DNA of 64,000 nucleotides from Sambucus nigra (lineage: Eukaryota; Streptophyta; Magnoliopsida; Dipsacales; Adoxaceae), in NCBI GenBank assembly GCA_949130495.1, contig OX422220.1:11014633-11078632 (forward strand), in the 5' to 3' direction. A program made the position numbers and the translations under genes. Position 1 is the stretch's first letter. Each line of letters opens with the position of its first letter. This document shows positions 10,068-20,429 of this stretch, piece by piece. Under the pieces are notes generated by a model. That model had not been told where the DNA came from. It saw only the letters and a list, made by a program, of their open reading frames with translations, and did not search any database.

Positions 10068-11272
10068 ATGGATCCTCTCATCTGGTACATAAGATATGGG
10101 GAGTTGCCCAAATTAAAGGTCAAGAAGATGAAGTTGAGATATAAGGCTGCTAAGTTTTCCATCATAGGAGACACTTTGTATAAGAAAAAGGTTCCTGTTC
10201 CCTCTACTCCGGTGTGTGCATCCATTTATGGTAGAGTATATTTTAAGAAACGTACGTGAGGGATCCTGCTCCAGTGATATTGGGGGAAGCTCATTGGTGA
10301 AGAGGATCATCACCCAAGGGTATTGGTGGATGACCTTAACAAAAGACGCAAAAGTGAGGCAAGTGCTAGAGGTTTACCATCATCCCCTATTAGCCTCATC
10401 GACCTCTAACTTCCATCACCTCTCCATGGCCATTCGCGGTGTTGAGGATTGACCTGGTAGGATCTTTTCCCAGAGCTATGAACAATTATCGATATCTGAT
10501 AGTTACAATTGACTATTTTTTAAAGTGGGTAGAGGCCGAGATGATGATTATAATTACAGCGATGAAGACCTTTCAGTTTATCTGGAAAAATATCATCTGT
10601 AGGTATGGCCTACCTAATACCCTGATTTCTGATAATGGAACACAATTCAAAAACATCTTCCTAGAGAAATACTCTGAGAGGGTCGGCATCAAGCAATTTT
10701 TCTCCACTCTCGATCGACCCTAGACCAATGGGTAGACAAAAGTGATGAATAGGACAATTCTTGATGGGATCAAGAAAAAGTTGGAGGATGCTAAAGGGAG
10801 ATGGATTGAAGAAGTATATGTAGTACTATGGATATACTGGAAAACCGAGAGGACCCCAACTAGGGAGACTCCTTTAATGTTGGCTTATGGCTAAGAGGTC
10901 GTGGTGCCTACGAAAATTGGTCTCCCGACCCATAAGGTTTAGACATATGATTCGCAAGAGAACATCACAGGAATAAGGCTTGATTCTTACCTTGTGGAGG
11001 AGAGGAGAGAGGATTCTGAGGTTAGGCAAGATTCCTATCAGCAAAGGACGATGAAGTTCTATAATAAGAGGGTGAAAGCTCGACCATTAAAAGTAGGAGA
11101 CCTCGTTCTAAAGAAGACATGGAAGAAGCCTAACAAGCATCACCCAAACTGGCATGGTCCTTATAAGGTGGTGGAAGAAGTTATCCCAGGGACATATTGG
11201 CTCGAAAAGATGGAGGGAGAGCCATTCTCCAACCCTTCGAATGCCGACCACCTCAAGAAATATTACCAGTAA
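10068..11272 (+). pseudogene. Integrase of the Tat element (stops, catalytic Glu lost)
   Basis: The zinc-binding N-terminus (10216-10452) is poorly kept. The core begins at 10439 with R-I-D-L-V-G-x-F-P and V-T-I-D-Y-F-x-K-W-V-E-A-E. It continues with I-I-C-R-Y-G-L-P and S-D-N-G-T-Q-F. The next conserved block should read P-Q-T-N-G-Q-x-E. Here both Gln codons are TAG (10721 and 10733) and the catalytic Glu is Lys (10739-10741). The C-terminal domain (10994-11272) ends in P-Y-K-V-V-E-E-V and H-L-K-K-Y-Y-Q. It would insert element cDNA into chromosomes; this copy cannot. Confidence 0.82.
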
Positions 11273-11550
11273 GAACTTATGTTAAAGTTTCATTTTTAGC
11301 TTCTTTTATTTTTACCAAGTTTCATTTTAGTATCGTGTATACGAGAATGAAATCATGAATAAAAATTTCGAAGTGTTCTCTCATATTCTGTTGATTGAAT
11401 GACTTTAAATTATATGTATTAGTTTGCAATAATCTACAAAACATCATTCGTGGTGAAGTAGCTCCTACTTACTCTCGATTACATGATAGTCCAAACGGGG
11501 TCAACCTCGTCCATGGACTCTTACTAACACCGAGAGGGGGGAATATATTA
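11273..11550 (+). other. Start of the Tat 3' untranslated region
   Basis: AT-rich DNA after the integrase stop. It has an AATAAA-like context near 11357 and leads into the tandem array. No gene was seen. Confidence 0.5.
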
Positions 11551-12345
11551 AACATCATTAACTTGGTGGATAAAATCTCTCAACGGAGATGATAGTGTAT
11601 GGATGAGACGATTCTTGTCCATACACTCCCAAAAACGACGAGAATGGGACTTGTGATATTACACCATAATTTGGTGGATTCAAATTTAAATTTTTTTAAT
11701 TGTGGTTCATTATCAAACATCATTAACTTAGTAGATAAATCTCTCAGCCGAAACAACAGTTTATGGACGAGACTATTCTCGTCCATACACTCTCAGAACG
11801 TTGAGAAAGGACTTGTGATATAACACCATAATTTGGCGGATTCAAATTTAAAATCATTTACTTATGGTTCATCATCAAACATCATTAACTTTGTGGATAA
11901 ACTCTCTCGATCGATAAAACAGTGTACGGACGAGACGATTCTCATTCATACACTCTCAAAACGACGAGAGGGGACTTGTGATATAACAGCATAATTTGGT
12001 CGATTCAAATTTTAAATCACTTAATTGTAATTCATCGTTAAACATCAGTAACTTGGAGGATAAACTCTCGACTGAGATGACAGTGTATGGATGAGACGAT
12101 TTTCGTCTATACACTCTCAAAATGACAATAGGGGACATGTGATATAACATCGTAATTTGGTGGATTCAAATTTAAAATAACTAAATTTTAGCTCATCATT
12201 AAACATCAGTAACTTGGAGGATAAACTCTTTCGGTCGAGACAACAGTGAATGAAAGAGACAATTCTCATCCATAAAATCTCAAAATGATGAGAGGGGACT
12301 TGTGATATAACACCATAATTTGGTGGATTTAAATTCAAATTATCA
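11551..12345 (+). repeat. Tandem array of about 162-bp units in the Tat 3' region (five copies)
   Basis: The landmark AACATCATTAACTT or AACATCAGTAACTT starts at 11551, 11716, 11878, 12041 and 12202, giving periods of 165, 162, 163 and 161 bp. Each unit contains an imperfect hairpin with the shape TGTATGGACGAGA-loop-TCTCGTCCATACA, then GGGACTTGTGATATAACACC and AATTTGGTGGATTCAAATT. Arrays in the 3' untranslated part of Tat elements are known and have been proposed as seeds of plant satellite DNA. The short ORFs that cross it are by-products of the repeat. Confidence 0.85.
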
Positions 12346-12660
12346 TTACTTTTTTCATGATTAATCTCGGCAAAATATTAGAAGACAATAATAATGGCAA
12401 GAAGAAGAAGCATAAGCATTCATTCCATTCATCACAATCAAAACTACACTCAAAATGGAAGCATTCAAGTATAATGTCAACAAAAGTGGTCAAATATTTG
12501 TCAGAAAGTTTATAAAAATACATTAGACCAAAGGGCATGCATGGCCACATGTCATCGCCCAAACAACAGGTGGAGAAGTAATTCAAGCATCAATATGATT
12601 CGGGTCATTGGCAGTAGTGTTGGCCTATTGTTGGATACCGACTGGTAGCTGGGCATTCGT

Positions 12661-14520
12661 CTAAGGTTGAGTGTCGACCCCATCATCATTGGTGTAGTCC
12701 CTAGTCTCATCATCATCAACTTCTGTCAGCTTAGTAAGATAGGCCCCAGCAGTGGCGGTGCCACCCTCAATATCGCCCAGAGCAATTGAGAGGAGAGGGT
12801 CACTAAAGTTCAGACCTTCAAAATCTTGTGGAGATAAAGATCCAGTCTCAGTATGCTTCAGCGCTGCCCATCGCCTGACAGTCTTGATGCCCCGTTCAAG
12901 TAAGTCAATGGAATGTCTACCAAACTCCTCGAACTTCTTGAACTCGGCCATAACTTGGGCCCTCGCCTCTTCCATAGTATCTTTAACAACTTTATCAATT
13001 ACCTTCTGCTTATTGTCGAAGAATTTCTTCAAAGTATTGGAATAATCTTACTTAATTTAGTCCAATGCATTCTTGGCCACCTGCTCAGCATTCTTCGATG
13101 TTCCAAGATCGTTCCTCAGACTGTGCTCCATTTTCTCAACATCTTTTCCCTTCTGGATTAAGGGAATTCTCTTCTCGACCCAATCACTGAGACGATAGAA
13201 AGAGAGAATATACTATAAAATGAAGTTGAACCTGGTCAGTACGAGATTACACTAACGAAAAACAAAAATGATACAGTTCGAATGAGTACCTAAATGGCCT
13301 TATGTAGTCCGAACTGAGTTAGATGGGACGGGCTGACGGATTGAAGAAATCGCTTATCGGCCTCAGATATCAGACTCTCAATTACACCAATGGATTTTTG
13401 GGAGTTACCCATGATGTTGTCATCACTCAACTTCAGTTGAGCAAGGTGCACAACAAGGACGTCTTCTGAGTGGATTAGAATATCCCTTTCCACCCCATGT
13501 GTCGGCCGACTTGATTTAGAAGGCCGAGAGTTAGTGGCATCCTCAACCCTCTATTTTCTTTTTCTAACATCATCTTCTTGGTTGGGGCCGCCAATGGTTT
13601 TCTTTGATTGACTTGTTGTGGCCACTGACTTCTGGCCAAACTTATTAATCAAGTTAAGAATGTTGGGAACCACCGTTTCCCAAAGAGAATCGAAGATATT
13701 TCTTGGATGATCTACAAAGAGACGGATGATAGTATCAAAAATATTTAAGAAAACATTAGAATTTAAAGACGACACTACAGTTAGTGGGTCCAACTTACAA
13801 ATTTCTGTGAGAGGGTCCACTTGAAGACCAACCTCAGCTAAATTATAGGGGGTCAATAGATCTTCATATGTGGTGAGACCACCACCCTCGCCTTGAACCC
13901 TTAGGGTATTGATCTTAGCCTGGTTGTCTAAGCTTAGGTAAGGATCGAGTCTTGCAGACATTAGCTCCTTGGCCCATTGCATTGATACCCTCGGCTCGGG
14001 TGAGGACGAGACCCGATTGGATAGGCATTCCCATATGCCAGAGATAAAGAAATATATTAGCTTCCAATGGTGATTAGATGTTTGATTAACCAAGACAACT
14101 TTTTCGGTAGAATTACTAGCTACGAAGTGGTAGTAGCAAGGTTGGGGCTTCGTCTAAGAAATGTTGTAGTATAGAGTAAAAACACTAACAGAAAGGTCGG
14201 TGGTATGGAAAAATCTTCAAAGCAATATAAATCCAAGAAGGGTCCTATAGGTATTTGGGGAAAGCTGGGCAGGATCTAAGCCGAAGTGAGAGAGGACCCA
14301 TCGTATTACGGGGTGAATGGGGAGTCAAAAGTCGAGTTTAAACATTTTCTTATAAACTGCTACCTCTCCGGGCCTACCATCGAAGGACCTATCATTTGAA
14401 TCCGGAACCCTCATTATTATGCTAGGGCCTATACCATATAAATGTCTATAGAGTTAGAAGTCGAGCTCAGTCATAGTACTCTCAAACCTCTAAGCAAAGG
14501 AGGTATCAAGTGGATCCTCA
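12661..14520 (-). pseudogene. Antisense ORF of the Tat element (gypsy-type transposon-associated protein), broken
   Basis: Read on the minus strand, 14495 to about 14330 encodes I-I-M-R-V-P-D-S-N-D-R and G-R-P-G-E-V-A-V-Y-K-K-M-F-K. This resembles the N-terminal motif of the plant family usually annotated as a putative gypsy-type transposon protein (Transposase_28). Then come an H-H-W-K-L-I-Y-F-F-I-S-G segment (14093-13551), an acidic/hydrophobic segment (13493-13290) and a coiled-coil-like lysine/glutamate segment (13160-12661). The last ends in an acidic tail with repeated Asp and Glu. Stops and frameshifts separate the pieces. Such antisense ORFs are a trait of some Tat elements; their function is unknown. 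Confidence 0.6.
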
Positions 14521-15160
14521 ACTTTGTCTAAAGAATTTGCAACCTTGGGGGGCGATGTTCCAGTTGGGAATAATTCTTAGAATTCATCATTCGCCAGCGC
14601 AGTAATAGGGATAGCTGTTGGAGGGCGAGCGATAGTCACTCTCGGTCTTGAAGAGACTGGAGACTCGTCAAATGACAAGGCAACCTCATTGGACCTAGTT
14701 ACCTCAACCTCGATCGGACGAGAAGTTTAGAACTCCATAGCATGCTCATAGGAATCGGTAGGGGACGAGACCCTAGAAGACGAAGGGTTGTACCCTTCTG
14801 AAGACGATGTGTCCACAACGTCATTCTACGAAGGCGAACTGACGCTCATAATAGAGTCACTTAATTCAACTATTGGGGGATATGTTATAGAAGGTTTGTC
14901 TCATCTCTTAATTGTAGGAGGACGAGATGTTAAAGGGTCCTCTCGTCTCTCAGCTACTGGTGGATAAATGACAGCTAAAAGATATGGAAATATGGGGTGC
15001 AATGGGAAAGCCTTGGTCTGGCACTTTTCCTCGGCCTCAGCGTCAGTCTCGTACTGACAGATATCTCTAAAGAGCTTCTCCTTGAGGTGCGGGAACTCTT
15101 CAGCAAAATCATACAACTTCCTCAACATTCAGAGGATGACCCTCAACTTAATGGAAATAC
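14521..15160 (-). other. Tat 3' region between the antisense ORF and the polypurine tract
   Basis: This contains CTCGTC/GACGAG-rich sequence with one short minus-strand open stretch (14901-15128) rich in Glu, Lys and Pro. I cannot assign it. It may be the upstream or N-terminal part of the antisense transcription unit. Confidence 0.35.
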
Positions 15161-15161
15161 T

Positions 15162-15174
15162 CAAAGGGGGAAAA
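15162..15174 (+). promoter_or_regulatory. Polypurine tract of the Tat element
   Basis: CAAAGGGGGAAAA lies directly upstream of the inferred 3' LTR start. Such a tract primes plus-strand cDNA synthesis. The position fits the LTR alignment to within a few bases. Confidence 0.6.
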
Positions 15175-15966
15175 TAACTTAAACATCTTTAACTAAGTTG
15201 ACTATAGTACATGTCCAACATTATATATTCGGCTCAGGGTAAGTTAGCCGAGACAACACTCGACACTCATTAACATGCAATCCATCAAGACATTAATAGT
15301 ATCATCATCGGCCAAGCCGACACTCACTCTCAACAGTATGACCTTACCACGTACCAACGAGTAGCATGATGATATACAAGAAAACTTGGCCTCGACCTAG
15401 ACTATATGGTCAACAGTGGCGTATTGGCTCAGCAAATGGTTTGGGGGACACGTGGATCAGTGCGCGTGGGACACAGACCTCACGTGGATGAAACCATTAT
15501 ACTCATATCATTCCCTCATGTAAGGTTATATTTGATTATCATGACCTAAATGTGATAGTGATAGATGTCTTCTACATATTAGTCAGCCCATTCTATTCAT
15601 GCATAGGGCAGGCTTAGGGGGTACACTACACCCCCTAGGCACTATAAATACTCATCATCATCAACCTCATAAGGGATCGTTCATTCAAAACCCTCGCAGA
15701 AACTCTATATAAATCATAGTAGAGAGAGAGTGTGAGTGCATTGTATCACTTATCTATTAGAGCCAACGCTTATAATGAACTTACTCACCCCTGTATAGTG
15801 GAGTAGGCCTAATTGGCTGAACCACTTACATCTGTGTGTTATTTCCTCTTATCCTCACATCCCTCTTTCTCTACATACTTATATTGTTGTGCATACACCA
15901 TTGTTTTTCTGGTATTGAGCTTATATTTTTACTATTGACTTGGTGATCCCAAATTTCGTATCATCA
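15175..15966 (+). repeat. 3' LTR of the Tat element
   Basis: About 792 bp, homologous to 4325-5122 but with many substitutions. It starts TAAC (TG expected) and ends TATCATCA. It keeps the TATA box at 15643-15650. The following bases ACCAT do not match the ACAAC before the 5' LTR, so no target duplication is visible. Confidence 0.72.
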
Positions 15967-16270
15967 ACCATGGCCACCATTACAAAATACAATTAAAATA
16001 TTAAGGCATAATAATGCTCCTCATCATCCTAAACAATCACTTTGCAACACATATGTGACCATGGAAAACTTATGAGATGAAAGGTAAAAAAACACCCATT
16101 TTTTTTAAAACGGAACCTTTTGAATTTATTGATAGAAAGGGGAAATATCCTCACCTAGGTGGCGCTTACAAGAGCTAGAGAAAGCTTAATAAAGTGAGTA
16201 ACATTAGACGAAAATCACAAGTTAGACATCATCGCGTTCATATGCAAGCTTGATATGGACACGTTTGGCA
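15967..16270. other. Unassigned sequence between the Tat 3' LTR and an unknown ORF
   Basis: No ORF, repeat or transposon end was recognised. It may be the 3' continuation of the minus-strand transcription unit that carries the unknown ORF. Confidence 0.3.
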
Positions 16271-17065
16271 TCACAAGTGACAATAATATTGGTAATGTGT
16301 TTTACCATCTTTTGCTCGGCAATTTTGGGATTCAAAAATCAAGACTTCGATAGAAAAAATCCCTTCCTTCAAAAGGCAGTACAATCTTTCACTCACTTTT
16401 TCAAATTCTTCATCATCTAGTTCCGAATTAGATTTAGAGTCTGCGAAAAAAAAAATATCCTCCATAGCTTAATGGTTGATAGCGTGTTTCTGTGACCTGC
16501 TTAAGGAGAAAGAACTGAGATAATTTTTTATATAATTTTCTACTTGTCTAAAAAGCTCATCAAAATACAGACCATGAGCTTTGAAGAATTCATTCTCACT
16601 CTCATCAACCACGTAATCAAGGCCTGAATTTGATATTTTTTCATAATTTGGAGTCTCTTCTCCCACATGCGCCAAATCAGATGCGACATCATAAGGATTA
16701 TGAGTCAAGTTTGCTACCAAAGGGCTATGACTATAGTTTGGATGTAAAGGTAATTCAACATAAAGATCCAACCCATGTGAATTATAGATCAAGTTATACT
16801 TGTATGGAGTGGTACCATTGTGTAGAGATGTCGAAGCATTGGCAGTTTCTGTATTACAAGAGTTGAAAGTAGCCGACTGAATAATAGTGGGGATATCAGT
16901 TGGATAACAAAGAATTATTTCCGTAAGTTGGGCACGACCCATATCCTTATCATAAGGAATAAGTTTTTTTACATGTAGTGGCCTTAGGAAGAGATGGAAC
17001 ATCACAAGATATTGAATAAATATTAATTTATTGGGAATACGTAACTGTCTCCATAACATGCACAT
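16271..17065 (-). pseudogene. Unidentified ORF of about 264 codons with one internal stop
   Basis: On the minus strand, ATG at 17065 opens 198 codons to a TAA at 16469-16471. The same frame then continues, one codon later, with M-E-D-I-F-F-F to a stop at 16271. A single stop therefore splits an otherwise long ORF. The N-terminus is hydrophobic and basic; the middle has L-D-L-Y-V-E-L-P-L-H-P-N-Y-S-H. Acidic stretches follow (V-D-E-S-E-N-E-F and N-S-E-L-D-D-E-E-F). No transmembrane run, zinc finger or known retroelement motif was recognised. It lies just after the copia 3' sequence on the same strand, so it may be a captured segment or an extra ORF. Function is unknown. Confidence 0.45.
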
Positions 17066-17458
17066 GGCCTATACTTTTAGCACGATCGTCAGATTTTTTT
17101 TGCTAAGGGATGCCTAGAATCCATTAGCAAGATGCAGATACATATAAGGGTTTGAGTAAAACTGAAAATTTATTGCATCAGGAGAAGTAGCCTAGTGGCC
17201 TTAAACTTTCGTTAGTGATATACTATCGGATTTTCTTGGTTAATCAATAGACTATATGTCCTTGAACCGTCAACCATTTTTGTAAAACTAGAAAAAAATA
17301 TTCACACAATAATTTTTCAACACAGTTGGTTCTCACGTTTGTGTTCGTTTTGGCCATGAACACCACTTGGTTCCGTGAGTATTTTTGAGAATTTACCTTT
17401 CATTATTCTCATAGAAATGGCCCCCTTCTTACTCACGTAGGTGATACCCATGAGGAGT
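17066..17458 (-). mobile_element. 3' continuation of the Ty1/copia element, displaced by an insertion
   Basis: Read on the minus strand, this continues the sequence that stops at 28035. The chromovirus that separates them is flanked by GGAGT at 17454-17458 and 28030-28034. It is non-coding sequence of the type that follows RNase H in some plant copia elements, reaching a GCATGTTATGG segment. The 3' LTR itself was not recognised. Confidence 0.55.
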
Positions 17459-18721
17459 TTTGACACCCCGCTCAATGAAATACCGGGTGATCAGTCCTAT
17501 ATCCAATTAAACAGGAATCTCATATGGACCATCCTTAGAATCATTGTCAAAATTTTATAAAAATTACAAACCACCTAGTATTCAAAACCTTATGTCAAAT
17601 TTTAATTTTTCTTAATCCAGATAAAATAAATGAGGAATTTAAAGCAACCCAATCCATGCAGATAGAATCAATCATCACAAATAATGATAAAAGTCTTGCC
17701 AAATAAACCATCAGCTAAAATCCAAAATCAACGTAAATAACAGAAATAATAAATCCCATACAATCTGAAAGAGATACTAAATAAATCTGAGAGATACATG
17801 CTCGAAGTAAACTGTACTGAATCCCAACACTATGAATAGAAAAGAAAAAATCGTCTATCCAAATCTTGCAACATCCATATGTGCTGCAGCAGCATATCCC
17901 TAGAATGAATTAAGTCTGGCATCCCTGTGGCTGGACACCTAAAAGGTTTTGAAAATATTTGATAGCAAAGGTTAGAACCTAAAACATTTTGAAAATATTT
18001 ACCAAATGAATACCTTGCAGTAATATAAAATGCATGAATGTGCGTCATATTTAAGTTAGCATCGCACTCCCTTGAGGACATTCTCACCCCTCCACTAATG
18101 TGCACACCTAATGCTTTATTTATATCTGCCCTAGTCATCTATCCCATATCTAAATAATCGATATACTCCTTTCAACCACCCTACTCAAACCCAAGTATGC
18201 TTAAAGTATTAATTTATGAGTTGTTAGTCACATTAACTTGGTTACTCATTTCCCTTTTTAAATCCATATAACATTCACATCCGTTATATACATAATACAA
18301 TTCACTTTATGTATTAAATTACCCGTATATAATTATTTTTCCCAATATATACATAAAACCATATTACAACATTCGCACATATGTTGAATATATAAATAAT
18401 AGTCCGTTGTCCCAGGTAATGACTCATCGGATGTATTCTCTAAAGTGCTATCACACAAGGTGTGCTCACATAACCTAGTTACCCTAAGTCGGAATTGCTC
18501 ACCAACTTGGCCTAAAATATAAACATAGTGGAGGCGGTCATATTCCTTTCCTGAAAGTGAGATGAGCCATTCACCCATATAACGGATGCTATGAGCTTGG
18601 GATATACTCGCCCTACTCCTCAAACTAGGGGATTCACCCAATGCGCGCAACCTCCCTTGATAGCACTAAAGCGTATAATTTAAATAAATATCTAAGCACT
18701 GATATTCATAAGCACACACAC

Positions 18722-18790
<69 letters not shown>

Positions 18791-20378
18791 TATCACACAC
18801 CGTACATAAATATAAATATTTAAAAATTCTGGCGTTACCATGTACAAAATTCGTAGCACTAGCCTACATATAAATCCCGAGTCTATGGTCCAACTCTAAT
18901 TTAATTAATTTTCACATTAATTAACTTAATACTTTCCCTTATCTATGGCCCGACTCTAATTTAATTAATTTACCCATTAATCAAATTATTACCTTGGTGT
19001 CACCCAACCAATATTCCCAGACTAGCTCACTTAATCCATATTTAATTATTTTGGAATCAAATTCCCCCAATTGATCCAAAAAGTGCCCCACATAAATCCT
19101 CCCAAATCCTAATTACCTACCCCCATAATTGTTAGGAATATGTGCCTCATATTTATTTATCACTAAATAAAGCATAGAAATTTAATTTAAAATTTATTTC
19201 CCCGTTATATAAAAATATGGGTGAACTACCAAAGATCTGGGAGGATCGATTGATCGACCCCTGGAGTCGATCGACCGATCGATCAGGTCCCTTTCTTGTC
19301 CACGATTATGTTTCATCCATTGTTAACCCAACCAAGATTTCACTTTCACCCATAGTAATCTCCGATCAAAATCAACCATATTATCATATGAAGACATGTT
19401 CTAATCAACCTAGACGCCTTAAATCAACAACTAATTTCCACAAATTTTAACGTTTTCCAGATTCGGGTTTTACCCGACTTCAAACATTGTATAACATTTG
19501 ACATCTCTATTATCATAATTTCAATATCTATTCTTGCTGGATTTTATCATACGATTCATATTCCTATACTGCAGAATCATGAAACATACTAATATCACCC
19601 CAAATCTCATCAAGATATATCCTTTATAAAAAACGCAATTTCACTCGAATACCCATTTATACCCAAAACGGATTTTGTTTCACACATCACCAAAATATGA
19701 ATTGATTATCAAAATTTAACATCACATCAAGTTAACCATCTGACCTTTTAGGTTCGTAGAGTCTAATCCGTTGGTGTAGAGGCAAGCTTGATGATGAACA
19801 CCCAAATTTGTTCCTTGCCTTGTCTCCAAAAGATCCCCAATTGCACTATAACTGCTCCCTATAACTTTATCTCAATAACTTAGGTTTTACATTTGTGTTT
19901 ATGTCGTTCCCCACTCTCAGACTTAGGTATTAAAACACTAATCCCGTTTTTAGCCTAATGGGCCATGCTTGAGTGGCCCAAATACCCCCGTGTGGGCCCG
20001 ATTATGCCTAAAAATGTCCCGAGACCCATTTACTATCCCTGAGTACTCTTTTTCGACTATCTCGGTCCATACGGACTCAACCGTCCACTCAGAATTGGCA
20101 TCCAAATTAATTTATAAAATTTCTTATCTCACACCTAACTTAGTCTATATCCGATTCCCGGCTGAGATAAGTAAGTCCCGCATCACTAATATGCTTATGA
20201 CGAAAATAAATTATTACTACTCACTTAGTAATTTAATTCCCATATATATTAACCATTTATTCTCCCGATTAATATTTATATAAAAGTTATCATAATTAAT
20301 TCAATTAAATAATAACACACTAGTAATTTAAATTTACCCGAATTTAATTTTTAAATGCATAAAATACGGGGTGTTAGA
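17459..20378 (-). repeat. 3' LTR of element B (left copy, 2920 bp)
   Basis: It matches 25192-28029 along its whole length with scattered substitutions. It is about 82 bp longer, largely because an (AC)n(TA)n(CA)n microsatellite (18713-18790) is expanded here. The terminal bases are mutated at both ends (TTTGACACC, TTAGA). It holds a palindromic GATCGATCGA/TCGATCGACC cluster at 19240-19290. Confidence 0.92.
18713..18790. repeat. Compound (CA)n(TA)n(CA)n microsatellite in the left LTR of element B
   Basis: About 78 bp of dinucleotide repeat. The sister LTR has only a short AC/TA stretch at the equivalent place (26427-26450), so the expansion occurred after insertion, or the other copy contracted. 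Confidence 0.9.
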
Positions 20379-20400
20379 TACACACACCCCCTTATAAAGG
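20379..20400 (-). promoter_or_regulatory. Polypurine tract of element B
   Basis: On the minus strand CCTTTATAAGGGGGTGTGTA lies immediately before the 3' LTR. It is the primer for plus-strand synthesis. Position and purine run fit; the last bases are pyrimidine-containing. Confidence 0.65.
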
Positions 20401-20429
20401 AATTTCGTCCCCAAAATTAGGTCGTACCT

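Larger units (their letters stand above)
4325..15966 (+). mobile_element. Ty3/gypsy retrotransposon, Tat lineage, degenerate
   Basis: Order on the + strand: 5' LTR, primer binding site, gag, protease, reverse transcriptase, RNase H, second RNase H, integrase, 3' tandem array, antisense ORF region, polypurine tract, 3' LTR. The second RNase H after the first, and antisense or extra ORFs between pol and the 3' LTR, are recognised properties of the plant Tat group (Ogre/Retand-like). The element carries many stops and at least five frame changes and cannot encode a working polyprotein. The LTRs differ visibly at many positions, so it is old. I found no clear target-site duplication. Confidence 0.88.

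Noticed and set aside
11395..12338. Several 60-75-codon ORFs on both strands with similar peptides
   Set aside because: They are produced by the 162-bp tandem array and differ only as the repeat units differ.
11551..12345. Regular repeats with hairpins resembling a CRISPR array
   Set aside because: The units are contiguous 162-bp tandem repeats without unique spacers, and the context is a plant retrotransposon.
14997..15182. Plus-strand ORF before the Tat 3' LTR
   Set aside because: Opposite strand of a similarly short open stretch; contains no motif and crosses the polypurine tract.
18641..18823. Tyr-Ile-repeat ORF
   Set aside because: Translation of a (TA)n microsatellite; no gene. The same applies to 52285-52473 and 58010-58207.
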